A DNA stretch of 36,743 nucleotides from an uncultured Bacilli bacterium (lineage in GTDB: Bacteria > Bacillota_I > Bacilli_A > RF39 > UBA660). This document shows positions 27,101 through 34,100 of this stretch, one piece after another. The stretch's first letter is position 1. Every line of letters starts with the position of its first letter. Made by a program: the position numbers and the translations under genes. Under the pieces are notes generated by a model. It did no database searches, had not been told where the DNA came from, and saw only the letters and a program-made list of their open reading frames with translations. The DNA lies in the NCBI GenBank assembly GCA_910585045.1, contig CAJUCD010000012.1, positions 1 to 36,743 on the forward strand. Direction: 5' to 3'.

Positions 27101-27146
27101 CAATAAGTATAAATATTAGCTTTCTTAAATTAAATTTATTCTTCAT
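21186..27146 (-). CDS. Giant secreted fibre: cohesin-like head, ~17 cadherin-like repeats, type I dockerin
   Basis: A protein of 1,986 residues. It has a signal peptide (to about residue 28, DAKA); a cohesin-like head of about 200 residues (LKTGDYVAIATTL, then FSMYYSYDTDVFEWY, IFFKVKQDI); about 17 cadherin-like beta-sandwich repeats of 85-100 residues, each closing on Y-T-I-x-V/I-x-R-like strands after VTAEDG; a module of about 80 residues (about 1845-1923) ending VILG; and a type I dockerin (1924-1980) with two calcium loops, DTSGDGMHDIED and DTSKDGILDIED. I see no catalytic domain and no sortase or SLH anchor, so the dockerin is the likely means of cell attachment, presumably through a cohesin such as those of the next two genes. 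Repeats 3-5 are duplicated as 6-8. AAGGTG lies seven bases before the ATG. Confidence 0.85.
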   Translation of the reverse strand: MKNKFNLRKLIFILIGMFFCVAPIDAKAEEYDYEAGFAFYTYVPGEYRRLSQWMMALQDGEVEQITDLTTLKTGDYVAIATTLKTIGTGKASSFSMYYSYDTDVFEWYETDPKAIIDDRKVSEGGIYPNYNWIDNGSNASDGVANITFGDNGGSILDTPIEGPTTFIFFKVKQDITSDNFPSFKYYTVDEPFVGSVNDGNGNAVTGVFATLGSTPDSKEVYIKNNDIIPEIKLSTDTTLKTLTIMNGSTNYTLNPAFVAGSTTTSYTLTVPYSVTNVDLQAIPTAEGKAVIAPGELGNKTLNVGANSLEFTVIPEDPDASVEIYTITVTRQNNVATLKTLTVDGNSVPGFTSDSDTNLTFTLDPVSSSSIVIAATPTDSNATVDNTNLGTKSLNVGDNTFTIDVTSEDGTVTKTYTIKVKRKSNVATLSNLTVTSSPQGTMGSFATATKTYKYIYDETVGNVTINATATHAEAMVKIGDAVATKGSATNNSIDPKTTNYIDVTITAEDGTTTDSYRINFEKKKSTVNTLKTLSIKDSTGKEYITNFNSTTKTYNITVANDITSLDVTATSTSDSASINNNGNSYTGTIANLGFSNNVHTLTVTPEDTSATNGTYTINVTRTKSANANLSDLKVDNTSLTDFDGTKNGTYTLNAVDSTKASVEINYTKENNEANVTITNNGTNINGNTVNLSEGNNVIVVSVTSQDNTKTIRHTINIKKNSSVATLSNLTATSSPQGTMGPFATGTKTYTYIYDESVNSVTINATSTHNEANIAIGSNTASKHTATANIDPKNTTSIDIVITAEDGHSTDTYTINFQRKTSTDNTLKSLSAMDSSNNEYITNFNATTKTYTIVIPHDVTSLNVSAVSNSDAATINDGTNTYNGTINNIGFDTPTSHTITVKPEDTTAASATYTINVTREKSTNANLTSLTVDGNTLDGFNGNADGTYTLDDVLNAKNSVTVNYTTENSEANVTISNNGTTITGNNVSLTEGANEIKVVVTSQDGTKTITHTINIKRKSNNADLATLDVTSNPMGTLSPAFDPAKTTYTYNYDRTVTTINVAASSNHGATILGTGDYNIPTDTKAELTVTPEDGDIKIYTINFVQNLDADSTLQSLNVKNGSTTYPLTPNFSSNIKDYTLTVPTEVEKVNIEAIANNIHAKSITITKDSKTKNITENSEINLDPGTNNIEIKVIAEDDSSTTYTIDITRTINTSASLTDLKVDGVQIPDFSSSKTLYNLDAVDYNKTSIEIEAIGESGATVTGDGIKNLNPGDNTFEINVTAQDGITSNKYTINIRRKLNDAKITNLTSNNGTTLTKDSEFGYTLDIPSGITNVSLTPTFVAGATLKTPTSLDNIDITNITEIQFEVQAEDTSFTNTYTITLNKLASTNNNLASLSISSGTLDPVFNKNTTNYTVSVDSTVASIEVTAVAEDTNASITGDGTHNLNYGTNTITVTVTAEDNSIKDYIIVVTRNKSNDTSLSNLTIDGTTIAGFTSTKDNYEINLPFGTTSFELNATPNDTNANIDANELGTKNISTSPETFTFTVTAHDGTTKTYTIKVNVASNNDTTIDSLIVLGKTPTWNNTDNRYELTVDGETLKVGPNDINATFSNGATITTKDNEKELVVGANTYKFTVTAEDGTTTKEYEVLITREVSTINTLDSLTSDTGTISPTFDPTENNYTLTLPVGTTNFTLSATSTSKNPATNVVGTGAYTMPLVDNPIDIIVTAEDGSINTYSVTVKYAASNISTLDSLSVVNHQFNKPFTSTDYDYSIGDITTDITSLTINALSGNNATIKYQLNSEAETTNNVISLPSTLGEGIIKVIVTSEDDTTTKTYNIKYNMISAGLDKITSSIHTIDDDYVLTVKPNTQYDATFKADFDNDANELVLYLSDGTTKVTTEIIGTGMILKLERNGQVLDEKAIVILGDTSGDGMHDIEDAVKIVNDYLTINMLDGAYRKAADTSKDGILDIEDAVKVVNQYLGIGNLFGN
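24101..25880 (-). repeat. Tandem duplication of a three-domain unit (period 891 bp) within the giant fibre gene
   Basis: Repeats 3, 4, 5 (about 25880-24991) match repeats 6, 7, 8 (about 24990-24101) domain by domain. The cue CCCATAGTTCCTTG recurs at 25822 and 24931, exactly 891 bases (297 codons) apart and nearly identical at DNA level around it. Repeat 9 opens with a weaker copy of the same first domain (SNPMGTLSP against SSPQGTMG), as if an older third unit had decayed. Confidence 0.8.
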
Positions 27147-27183
27147 AACTATACACCTTACTCTACTTTCTCTCTATTCTATC

Positions 27184-27217
27184 ATAGATTATAGCATATT
27201 TATATTTTTTAATCTAT
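27184..27217 (-). promoter_or_regulatory. Extended -10 promoter of the fibre/anchor operon, flanked by an inverted repeat
   Basis: Minus strand: TGCTATAAT (27196-27188), about 40 bases before the ATG at 27146. The perfect inverted repeat ATAGATT-20-AATCTAT (27217-27211 with 27190-27184) brackets the -35 to -10 region and is a plausible operator. Confidence 0.55.
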
Positions 27218-27263
27218 ACCTTTTTGACAAAATTCGACATTAAGATTTAAGAATTTATTTATT

Positions 27264-27294
27264 TAAAAAAAGAACTAATAAAATATTAATTCTT
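27264..27294 (-). terminator. Terminator of the small cohesin-like/dockerin operon
   Basis: An 11-bp stem with one G-U pair (27294-27284 with 27280-27270), 3-base loop, then seven T. The stop codon of the gene lies in the first arm. Confidence 0.8.
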
Positions 27295-28137
27295 ATCTAG
27301 TGCATTATACATATTCATTAATTTAATTTGGTCAGTCAAGTTAATATTTCCATCTCCCGTTACATCTGCAACAGATCTTTCTTTTTCATTAAAACTTACT
27401 GCTCTACCTACATAATTAATAATTAATTGAACATCACCATAATCAATTTTTCCATTTCCATTAATATCTCCCATTAAAGAATAAGGTTCTGCTAAATTGG
27501 CTCTAATTTTAAAATAGATAGAAGAAACGGAGGTACTTACACCAGCTCTCCCATAGTTAGAAAAAGCTTCTGCTTTATTGTAACTAAAAGTTAAAATTGT
27601 ATTATCAACTACATTCTCTTTAATTTTAAAATATAAAAATGCTATACTACCTGACTTGCTAATCTTATGATTAGTTTTTATATTATACAAATATCCACTT
27701 ACTCTAGGAATATTTCCCATATAATAATTTTTTTCTCCAGCAAAATTATTATCCCATGGATTACTTGCATCAGTATCCAATTGATATATTCCACCATTAT
27801 CTTCTGTTCTTAAATCCACTTCTCCATAAGATATACCATTAGAATTTAAAACTGGCTCTAAAACATATTTATCCCAATTAAGTCTAGCTTCAATCCCACT
27901 TGCGGTAGAATTTTTACTATTAATATATAAACTTACTGCAATTGTATCTCCAGCATTTAAAGTACTACCTTTTTCTAATTCTTTAATATTACCATTTTTA
28001 TAATCATTTAAAAATGTATTAACATTATTAGTCTTATAAACTTTAATATCAAAATTATAATCTTCTGCTTTAGCTATACTTATGCCTAATAACATTGTTA
28101 TAACAAATATTGCTATATAATTTAAACTTTTTTTCAT
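27286..28137 (-). CDS. Secreted protein with cohesin-like head and type I dockerin
   Basis: A protein of 283 residues. Signal peptide MKKSLNYIAIF...AKA (about 24), then a beta-rich head of about 190 residues with the outline of a cohesin (NAGDTIAVSLYINSK, IEARLNWDKYVLEPV, IAFLYFKIKENV). From residue 224 there is a type I dockerin with loops DINGNGKIDYGD and DVTGDGNINLTD. In the first loop Asn replaces Asp at position 5, which is tolerated in calcium loops. Having both a possible cohesin and a dockerin, it could act as an adaptor or polymerise. AGGAGAT precedes the ATG, nine bases after the stop of its paralogue, so the two are in one operon. The head is a divergent cohesin at best; this part of the call is less sure than the dockerin. 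Confidence 0.8.
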   Translation of the reverse strand: MKKSLNYIAIFVITMLLGISIAKAEDYNFDIKVYKTNNVNTFLNDYKNGNIKELEKGSTLNAGDTIAVSLYINSKNSTASGIEARLNWDKYVLEPVLNSNGISYGEVDLRTEDNGGIYQLDTDASNPWDNNFAGEKNYYMGNIPRVSGYLYNIKTNHKISKSGSIAFLYFKIKENVVDNTILTFSYNKAEAFSNYGRAGVSTSVSSIYFKIRANLAEPYSLMGDINGNGKIDYGDVQLIINYVGRAVSFNEKERSVADVTGDGNINLTDQIKLMNMYNALDKN

Positions 28138-28146
28138 AAATATCTC

Positions 28147-28959
28147 CTAATTATTCTTAAATAATTTTTCTATTATTAATAAAGTATCACTTAATGTTAC
28201 TCTGCCATCATTATTCATATCGGCAGCATCTTTTTCTTCAGCATTCATAGATAAATTTACCATATAAAAGGCCATAGATAACATCACATCCCCAAAATCA
28301 ATTTTGCCATTACCATTAGCATCTCCTAAAGAATAAGCTAAACTTTTAGTACCATTAATTTTAAAGTTTGATGAAGTAGTACTAATATCTAATAAATTTC
28401 TTCCAAAATCACCATAACTCTCAACTCTGTTAAAACTAAACATTAAATTAGAATTATCTTGAACATTATCCTTTATCTTATAAAATAACCAATACATAGC
28501 GACATTTTTATCAAAATTTTCTTTATTTGAAATATTATAAATATTAGCAATTGTATAAGGACTTCTGTCAGAAGAAATTAATACTACCCAATTGTTCGAA
28601 TAAATTCCACCTTTTATAATAGAACGAGTGTCATAAATATACGACTCCAATGTATCTACATTGTATACTTGTTCCAACAAACTATCATCCCAATTTAGTC
28701 TTATATCAAATATAGAACCAGTAGGATTCTTCACATCAATATACACTCCAACAGCTATTGTATCCCCTGCATTTAAAGTACCTCCTGATTTTACTTCTTG
28801 AAACTCCCCATTATTAAATCTTGTTATAAAGTTATCATCTACTACATCAACTTTATAAATCTTAGTACTAAAATTATAGTCTTCTGCCTTTACTACATTA
28901 ACCCCTATTACAAATATTACAATAACCATTGTAATATAACTTAAGAATCTTTTTCTCAT
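28147..28959 (-). CDS. Secreted protein with cohesin-like head and type I dockerin (paralogue)
   Basis: A protein of 270 residues, paralogue of the product of the next gene: signal peptide to about residue 25 (VVKA, followed by EDYNF as in the sister), the same head (NAGDTIAVGVYIDVK, DIRLNWDDSLLEQV, MYWLFYKIKDNV), and a dockerin from residue 213 with loops DANGNGKIDFGD and DMNNDGRVTLSD. The head differs from the sister's mainly in loops, as expected if ligand specificity has diverged after gene duplication. GGAAAGGGTGAG lies before the ATG, and TATAAT at 28993-28988 gives a promoter for both genes. No catalytic residues are recognisable. Confidence 0.8.
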   Translation of the reverse strand: MRKRFLSYITMVIVIFVIGVNVVKAEDYNFSTKIYKVDVVDDNFITRFNNGEFQEVKSGGTLNAGDTIAVGVYIDVKNPTGSIFDIRLNWDDSLLEQVYNVDTLESYIYDTRSIIKGGIYSNNWVVLISSDRSPYTIANIYNISNKENFDKNVAMYWLFYKIKDNVQDNSNLMFSFNRVESYGDFGRNLLDISTTSSNFKINGTKSLAYSLGDANGNGKIDFGDVMLSMAFYMVNLSMNAEEKDAADMNNDGRVTLSDTLLIIEKLFKNN

Positions 28960-28987
28960 ATACTCACCCTTTCCAATTCTTAAGTCT

Positions 28988-28993
28988 ATTATA
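28988..28993 (-). promoter_or_regulatory. -10 box of the small dockerin operon
   Basis: TATAAT on the minus strand, about 28 bases before the ATG at 28959. The matching -35 (TATTAA) is weak. Confidence 0.45.
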
Positions 28994-29039
28994 TAATTTA
29001 TTAAAAATATTTAATATATGAGAAAAATCTACGTGCTTA

Positions 29040-29945
29040 TTAATTGTTGATAACTTCATAAGTAAGAGGTATTAAGTCATTACTTCTAACAAAATTAGCT
29101 ACATAATCATCTTGTTCTTTTGATATTATTATTCCTATTGTTTTATTTTGCGTTGATTTCTTTATATTTTCATCAACAAGTTTCATATACATTTCTACTT
29201 GAGCTTTATCTTCTACTTTTAGTCTTCTAGTTTTTAGTTCTATCACTACATAAGAATTTAATTCAATATTAAAAAGTAATATATCTATATAATAATTATT
29301 GATTTTATATTGATTACCTATAAACGCAAAACCTCTTCCTAATTGAGTTAAAACAAAAGTAATTTCTGATAATATTGTAAGCTCTAAATCTTTTTCACTT
29401 TTAATTATTTTATTTTTATCTACTTTTATTATTATTGTATTTTTTATATCTTCTAAAATTGTATATTCTTTTTTAGAGATTATTAGCTCTACATTTATAG
29501 GTTTATTAATTAATCTTTCATAGGAATTTGATTTTATTTTCTCTTGTAATTGTCTAACAGACAAATTTTGTTCTACCGAAAGATTAAAATAATAATTTCT
29601 GCGATTAATGTCTTTAATTGGCAAAACAATTTTAATTATAGACCATGAAACGCGCCACAGTGTGGCGCACTTTGGAATTTCTAAATAAAACTGGCGAAAC
29701 TTGCGTAAGTTTGTTGCATCATACCCTTTCCCATACTTTTTTGTAAATTGAATACTCCATTTTTTAATTAATTCCTCTCCTCGTTTAGCGTGTATCTTTC
29801 CTCCTTGAGCTTCTACAATAAGTTTTCCTATATTCCAATAATTATTTAAAGTATCATAATTCTCTTCTAATATTCTTCTCTTTTTATTTATTTCATTTCT
29901 TTTAATATAACTTTCTATTTCATTATAATATTCGTTTTCTTTCAT
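29040..29945 (-). CDS. YhcG-type (DUF1016) PD-(D/E)xK nuclease-fold protein, copy 1
   Basis: A protein of 301 residues. The N-terminal helical domain (about 1-145) has the family marks NYWNIGKLIVE, KRGEELI, ATNLRKFRQFYL and, in degenerate form, the SW segment (VSWSII). The C-terminal PD-(D/E)xK fold shows GNQYKI, D221 and E236-x-K238 (YIDILLF...VVIELKT), then a Gln/Glu helix. Proteins of this family are putative nucleases, often near restriction or mobile DNA. The typical SWxH motif has lost its His here (SWSI), which copy 2 keeps (SWTH). The gene starts nine bases after the stop of copy 2 and has no clear binding site, so it is probably coupled. A GC-rich palindrome interrupts the gene at codons 93-98. 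No terminator is clear downstream. Confidence 0.85.
   Translation of the reverse strand: MKENEYYNEIESYIKRNEINKKRRILEENYDTLNNYWNIGKLIVEAQGGKIHAKRGEELIKKWSIQFTKKYGKGYDATNLRKFRQFYLEIPKCATLWRVSWSIIKIVLPIKDINRRNYYFNLSVEQNLSVRQLQEKIKSNSYERLINKPINVELIISKKEYTILEDIKNTIIIKVDKNKIIKSEKDLELTILSEITFVLTQLGRGFAFIGNQYKINNYYIDILLFNIELNSYVVIELKTRRLKVEDKAQVEMYMKLVDENIKKSTQNKTIGIIISKEQDDYVANFVRSNDLIPLTYEVINN
29652..29668 (-). repeat. GC-rich perfect palindrome inside YhcG copy 1
   Basis: An 8-1-8 inverted repeat (GCGCCACA, G, TGTGGCGC on the plus strand) covering codons 93-98 (C-A-T-L-W-R). On the mRNA a U-G pair extends the stem to 9. Thirteen of 17 bases are G or C in a gene that is otherwise very AT-rich. Confidence 0.9.
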
Positions 29946-29954
29946 ACTTTTATT

Positions 29955-30863
29955 TTACTTTCTAACTATTTCATAAATTAAAGGTATTAAATCATTATTT
30001 CTAACAAAATTAACTACATAATCATCTTGTTCTTTTGAAATAATTATTCCTATTGTTTTGTTTTGTGTTGACTTTTTAATATTTTCATCAACAAGTTTCA
30101 TATACATTTCTACTTGAGCTTTATCTTCTACTTTTAGTTTTCTAGTTTTTAGTTCTACCACTACATAAGAATTTAATTCGATATTAAAAAGTAATATATC
30201 AATATAATAATTATTAATTTTATATTGACTTCCAATAAAACAAAAACCTTTTCCAAGCTGTGTTAATATAAATTCTATCTTTGAAAGTATTGTAAGTTCT
30301 AAATCTTTTTCACTTTTAATTATTTTATTTTTATCAACTTTTATTATTATTGGGTTTTTCATATCATTCAAAACTGAATACTCTTTTCTATTTTGAACTA
30401 TTTCTATATTATCCATTTTGTTTATTAATCTTTCATAACTATTTGATTTTATTTCTTCTAATAATTGTCTTTTGGATAAATTTCTTTCAATACACAAATT
30501 AATATAATAGTTTCTTTTATTTTCATCTTTTATGGGAATTAAATACCTAAAATGTGTCCAGGATATATTGCGGCCCGCTGGGCCACACTTCGGAAGGATT
30601 AAGTAAAATTGTCTAAAGCGTCTTAAATTAGTCGCATCATACCCCTTACCATAATTTTTAGTAAATTGAATACTCCATTTTTTTATTAATTCTTCTCCTC
30701 GTTTAGCGTGTATCTTTCCCCCTTGAGCTTCTACAATAAGTTTTCCTATATTCCAATAATTATTTAAAGTATCATAGTTTTCTTCTATTATTCTTCTTTT
30801 TTTACTTATCTCATTCTTTTTTATAAAAGATTCTATTTCATTATAATATTCATTTTCTTTCAT
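29955..30863 (-). CDS. YhcG-type (DUF1016) PD-(D/E)xK nuclease-fold protein, copy 2
   Basis: A protein of 302 residues, a tandem paralogue of the product of the next gene, near-identical in blocks at both ends and diverged in the middle (about 90-165). It has the same N-terminal helical domain and keeps SWTHF of the family SWxH motif. The C-terminal domain shows GSQYKI, YYIDILLF and VVVELKT with the D and E-x-K catalytic triad. The ATG at 30863 follows AAAGGA at nine bases; an in-frame GTG at 30881 sits at the predicted transcription start and is not used. A promoter with TTGAAA and TATCTT lies upstream, so copy 2 leads a two-gene operon. It carries its own GC-rich hairpin at codons 93-98, the same place as in copy 1. 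The cellular role of the family is not settled. Confidence 0.87.
   Translation of the reverse strand: MKENEYYNEIESFIKKNEISKKRRIIEENYDTLNNYWNIGKLIVEAQGGKIHAKRGEELIKKWSIQFTKNYGKGYDATNLRRFRQFYLILPKCGPAGRNISWTHFRYLIPIKDENKRNYYINLCIERNLSKRQLLEEIKSNSYERLINKMDNIEIVQNRKEYSVLNDMKNPIIIKVDKNKIIKSEKDLELTILSKIEFILTQLGKGFCFIGSQYKINNYYIDILLFNIELNSYVVVELKTRKLKVEDKAQVEMYMKLVDENIKKSTQNKTIGIIISKEQDDYVVNFVRNNDLIPLIYEIVRK
30569..30587 (-). repeat. GC-rich hairpin inside YhcG copy 2
   Basis: GGCCC-GCT-GGGCC (30572-30584), extended on the mRNA to 8 bp including one U-G pair (30569-30587). It covers codons 93-98 (C-G-P-A-G-R), the same codons as the palindrome in copy 1 but with different bases and residues. Confidence 0.88.
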
Positions 30864-30887
30864 ATAAAATATTCCTTTCACAAATGC

Positions 30888-30916
30888 AAGATATCATATA
30901 ATAGATAAGTTTTCAA
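30888..30916 (-). promoter_or_regulatory. Promoter of the YhcG pair
   Basis: Minus strand: TTGAAA (30916-30911), 17-base spacer, TATCTT (30893-30888) with TG one base upstream. The start would be near 30881, about 18 bases before the ATG. Confidence 0.6.
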
Positions 30917-30924
30917 AAACGGAT

Positions 30925-30959
30925 TACTTAAAATCTTTCTAGCTAAATACTTAAAATCT
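30925..30959. repeat. Direct repeat TACTTAAAATCT, two copies
   Basis: Copies at 30925-30936 and 30948-30959, 23 bases apart (about two helical turns), just upstream of the YhcG promoter. They could be a regulator site. The rest of 30960-31055 is AT-rich without recognisable features. A GTGAAT...ATTCAC inverted repeat (31056-31076) follows. Confidence 0.4.
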
Positions 30960-31077
30960 GCTATGCTAAGTAGAAAAAAACTGTTAAGCAGAAATAACAA
31001 AATCTGTAAAATTTAAATTTTTAAAATAAATTATTTCTTACTTAAATCAATAAAGGTGAATTTTAAAATTATTCACT

Positions 31078-31101
31078 AAAAAAGAAGCAATTTCTTGCTT
31101 C
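31078..31101 (-). terminator. Terminator of the right-edge giant gene
   Basis: Stem GAAGCAA/TTGCTTC (31101-31084) closed by a GAAA tetraloop, then six T. It begins two bases after the stop codon. Confidence 0.88.
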
Positions 31102-31102
31102 C

Positions 31103-34100
31103 TTAACTTGTTGGTTTAGTATTTATATCACTTATTGTTCTTCCAACATAATTTATGATCTTTACTTGATCGGTTATGTTTACCTTGCCATCAAATGTTA
31201 GGTCTCCTGCTAACATTTGGTATTTATCAAATGTTGTTGTTCTTCCAACAAAGTTTATCATTTTTACTTGGTCGGTGATATTTACTTTTCCATCTTTGGT
31301 TAAATCTCCTCGTACTATTACTCGTAATGTATCATATATATATCCATTTTTCTCTAGCTTTAATACTAGTGCTGTTGCTGTTAATTCTGTATCACTAACT
31401 TCATCTGTTTCTAGATATACTTTTAAGTCTTCAGGACTATTCTCAAAGTTGTTTTTGAAATCACTTATTATTGTACTTGGTTGGATTCCTATTACATAGT
31501 CTTCTTCTTCATTTCGTACTATTTCATACTTATTACTTCTTAGACTATGTTCCGCGCTGTCTCTTGTTATATTTAAAGTATAAGTTTCAGTTGTATATCC
31601 ATCTTTAGCAATAACTTCTATCACATAGATATTTATCATTCCTTCATGGATAGTTAAGTCTCCCATTAGATTTACTGTTGCTTCTGGGTCTTTTGGTATT
31701 GCTTTTATTTCACTTTCTAGTAATTCTTTTTTGGATATTGATACACTTAGATTATAACTATATGTATCTGGATCAAATTCAACCAGATATCCTTCTATTT
31801 CTAGACTTTCTAGTCTTGCTTCACTTTTAGAAGGTCTTGTAATATTTATGATATATTCTCTAGTTGAGCCATCTTCTGCAGTTACTGTAATAACTCTTAT
31901 GCTTGCACTTTCTGGCACTCCTTTTATTTCATGTCCTGAAACTGTTGCTTTATTATTTTCAACTTTTGCCTCAAAAGATAAAGTACTATCTTCATCAGTT
32001 AGTTCTAAAGTATAGCTTAAAGTTTCTTTATTAAATTCTGGATTTAATTCGCCAACACTTGGATTTAATTTTAAAAGATAATTATTATTAGATTTAGGAT
32101 TATTAATTTTTAATTTATAAGTATTAACATTACCATCTTCACTTGTTACAATTACTTCCAAATTATTTTCTCCTGATTGTAGAAGTACAATTCCATCGCC
32201 AATAACACTAGATAAACTATCTTCTTTCTTCACAACTATATCTACAAAATCATAAGGACTATTCAAATTAATTTCATATTCTAAAATATCTTTTTGGAAA
32301 CTAAGTTCTTGAAGTTCTTTATTTGTTCCTGCATAAACTTCGATATTTAATAGATTATTATTACTAGACATTTTTCTATTAACATTTAATGTATAAGTTC
32401 TTGTAACTCCTACGCTTGATCTAACTTTAACTTGGATTTTATTTAATCCTTTTTCTAAAGTATATGGATTATCATTCCCTATTTTACTAGTTATTACCGC
32501 TGAAGAATCCATTGTAGAAGCATATACACGGATAACGTCAACATCACTTTCTACTGAAATATTATATTCCAATGTATTAGGATTAAAATTTGGATCTAAA
32601 ATACCAACATCTGTACTTAATGTTTTTAAGAAATTATTTGTAGACATACTTCTATTTACATATAAAATATATTCTTGTTCTGTATTATCACTTGCTGTTA
32701 CTTTAATATGGACTTCATTCATACCTACAACAAAGTTTTCATTGCCTGTAACTGTGATTGTTGCATTTTCATCTTCTGGTACATATGTTAAGTTTAATGA
32801 AGTAACTTCATTATCAACTGTAATAAAATATTCAAATATCTCTTTATTAAATTCTGGATCTAGAGAATAATTTAGAGCTTCTAAGTTAATAAGAAGTGGA
32901 CTAATAATACTTTCTCTAATAATTTTTATTTCATAAATATTAGTTTTGCCAGACTCACTTGTTACTAATATTTCTATAGTATTTTCTCCTACATTTAAAT
33001 TATATGTATCAAATCCTTTTACACTAGCAGTAGCATCTTCCAAAGTACCCAATATTTCAATACTAGTTATTTCATTAGGAACAACTACCTCATATTGATT
33101 AATTAACTTATCAAAATTTGGATTTAAATAACCATCACTCATACTTAGACTTGCCAAATAATTATTATCACTAGCCTCTTTAGTAACTAAGATAGTATAA
33201 GTTTTAGTAGTTCCTGCTTCACTTGTTACTACTATATCAAAATAATTTTCGCCTGTTTTTAGATTATGTCTTCCTGTTCCTGTTACAGTAGATGCATTAT
33301 CTTCTGGAGTCGCTTCGATAACAATACTATTTAAGCTATTATCTACATCAACTGCATAAAATATTACTCCTTTATGGAATACTGGTGTAAGTTCATAGTC
33401 AACTACTTTTAGGCTAGATAAATTATTATTTTTACTAGCTTCTTTATTTACATTTAATATATAATCTTTAGTTGTTTCACCATCTGGGGCTGTTACTCTT
33501 ATAGTTACTATATTTTCTCCTGTAACAAAATCTTTATTTCCAATTATTTCATATGTTGCTTCTTCTTCACTTGTTTTTATTGTTGTAAATTCTAAAAGCT
33601 CTTTACTAGTATTTAAAGAATATGTATCTGTATTACTATTAAATTTTGGACTTAAAGTATGACCTTTTACTACTAAACTAGCAAGAGTGGCATCATTAGA
33701 TTTCTTTCTTGTTACTACTATTTGATAATCTTTTTGAACTCCAGATTCTCCTATTACAAAAACTGCAATTCCATTTTTACCAACTTTTAAATTATAAGTT
33801 CCCTCACCAATTACTTGGACATTTTCATTAAATGCTTTGGCATTTATTGTTATATCAGTTATATCATTTTCTACAGTTAATTCATAATTTAGTGTATCAG
33901 GATTGAATATTGGTGTTAATTCACCACGATTTGTTATTAATTCTTCTAATGCTAAATTATCTGTAGTTGTCTGTTGTTTAGTAACACTTAAAGTATAAGT
34001 TTTTTTATCAATACCATTCTCTGCGGTTACTATTACTTCAACAAATTGTGGTTCATCTATTACAAAATTACTTATATCATAAGTATAGTTACCATTAGTA

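Noticed and set aside
17056..28959. Cellulases or other glycoside hydrolases attached to the dockerins.
   Set aside because: I looked for catalytic motifs in all dockerin proteins and found only beta-sandwich repeats, cohesin-like heads and linkers.
29652..30587. Ends of an insertion sequence or transposon inside the YhcG genes.
   Set aside because: No transposase, no target duplication and no interruption of the frame; each palindrome sits at the same codons in an intact gene.
1096..31499. Many plus-strand open frames lying opposite the large minus-strand genes (for example 19938-20360, 25858-26157, 31176-31499).
   Set aside because: They lack binding sites, have low-complexity products and are mirror frames of repeat-rich coding sequence.
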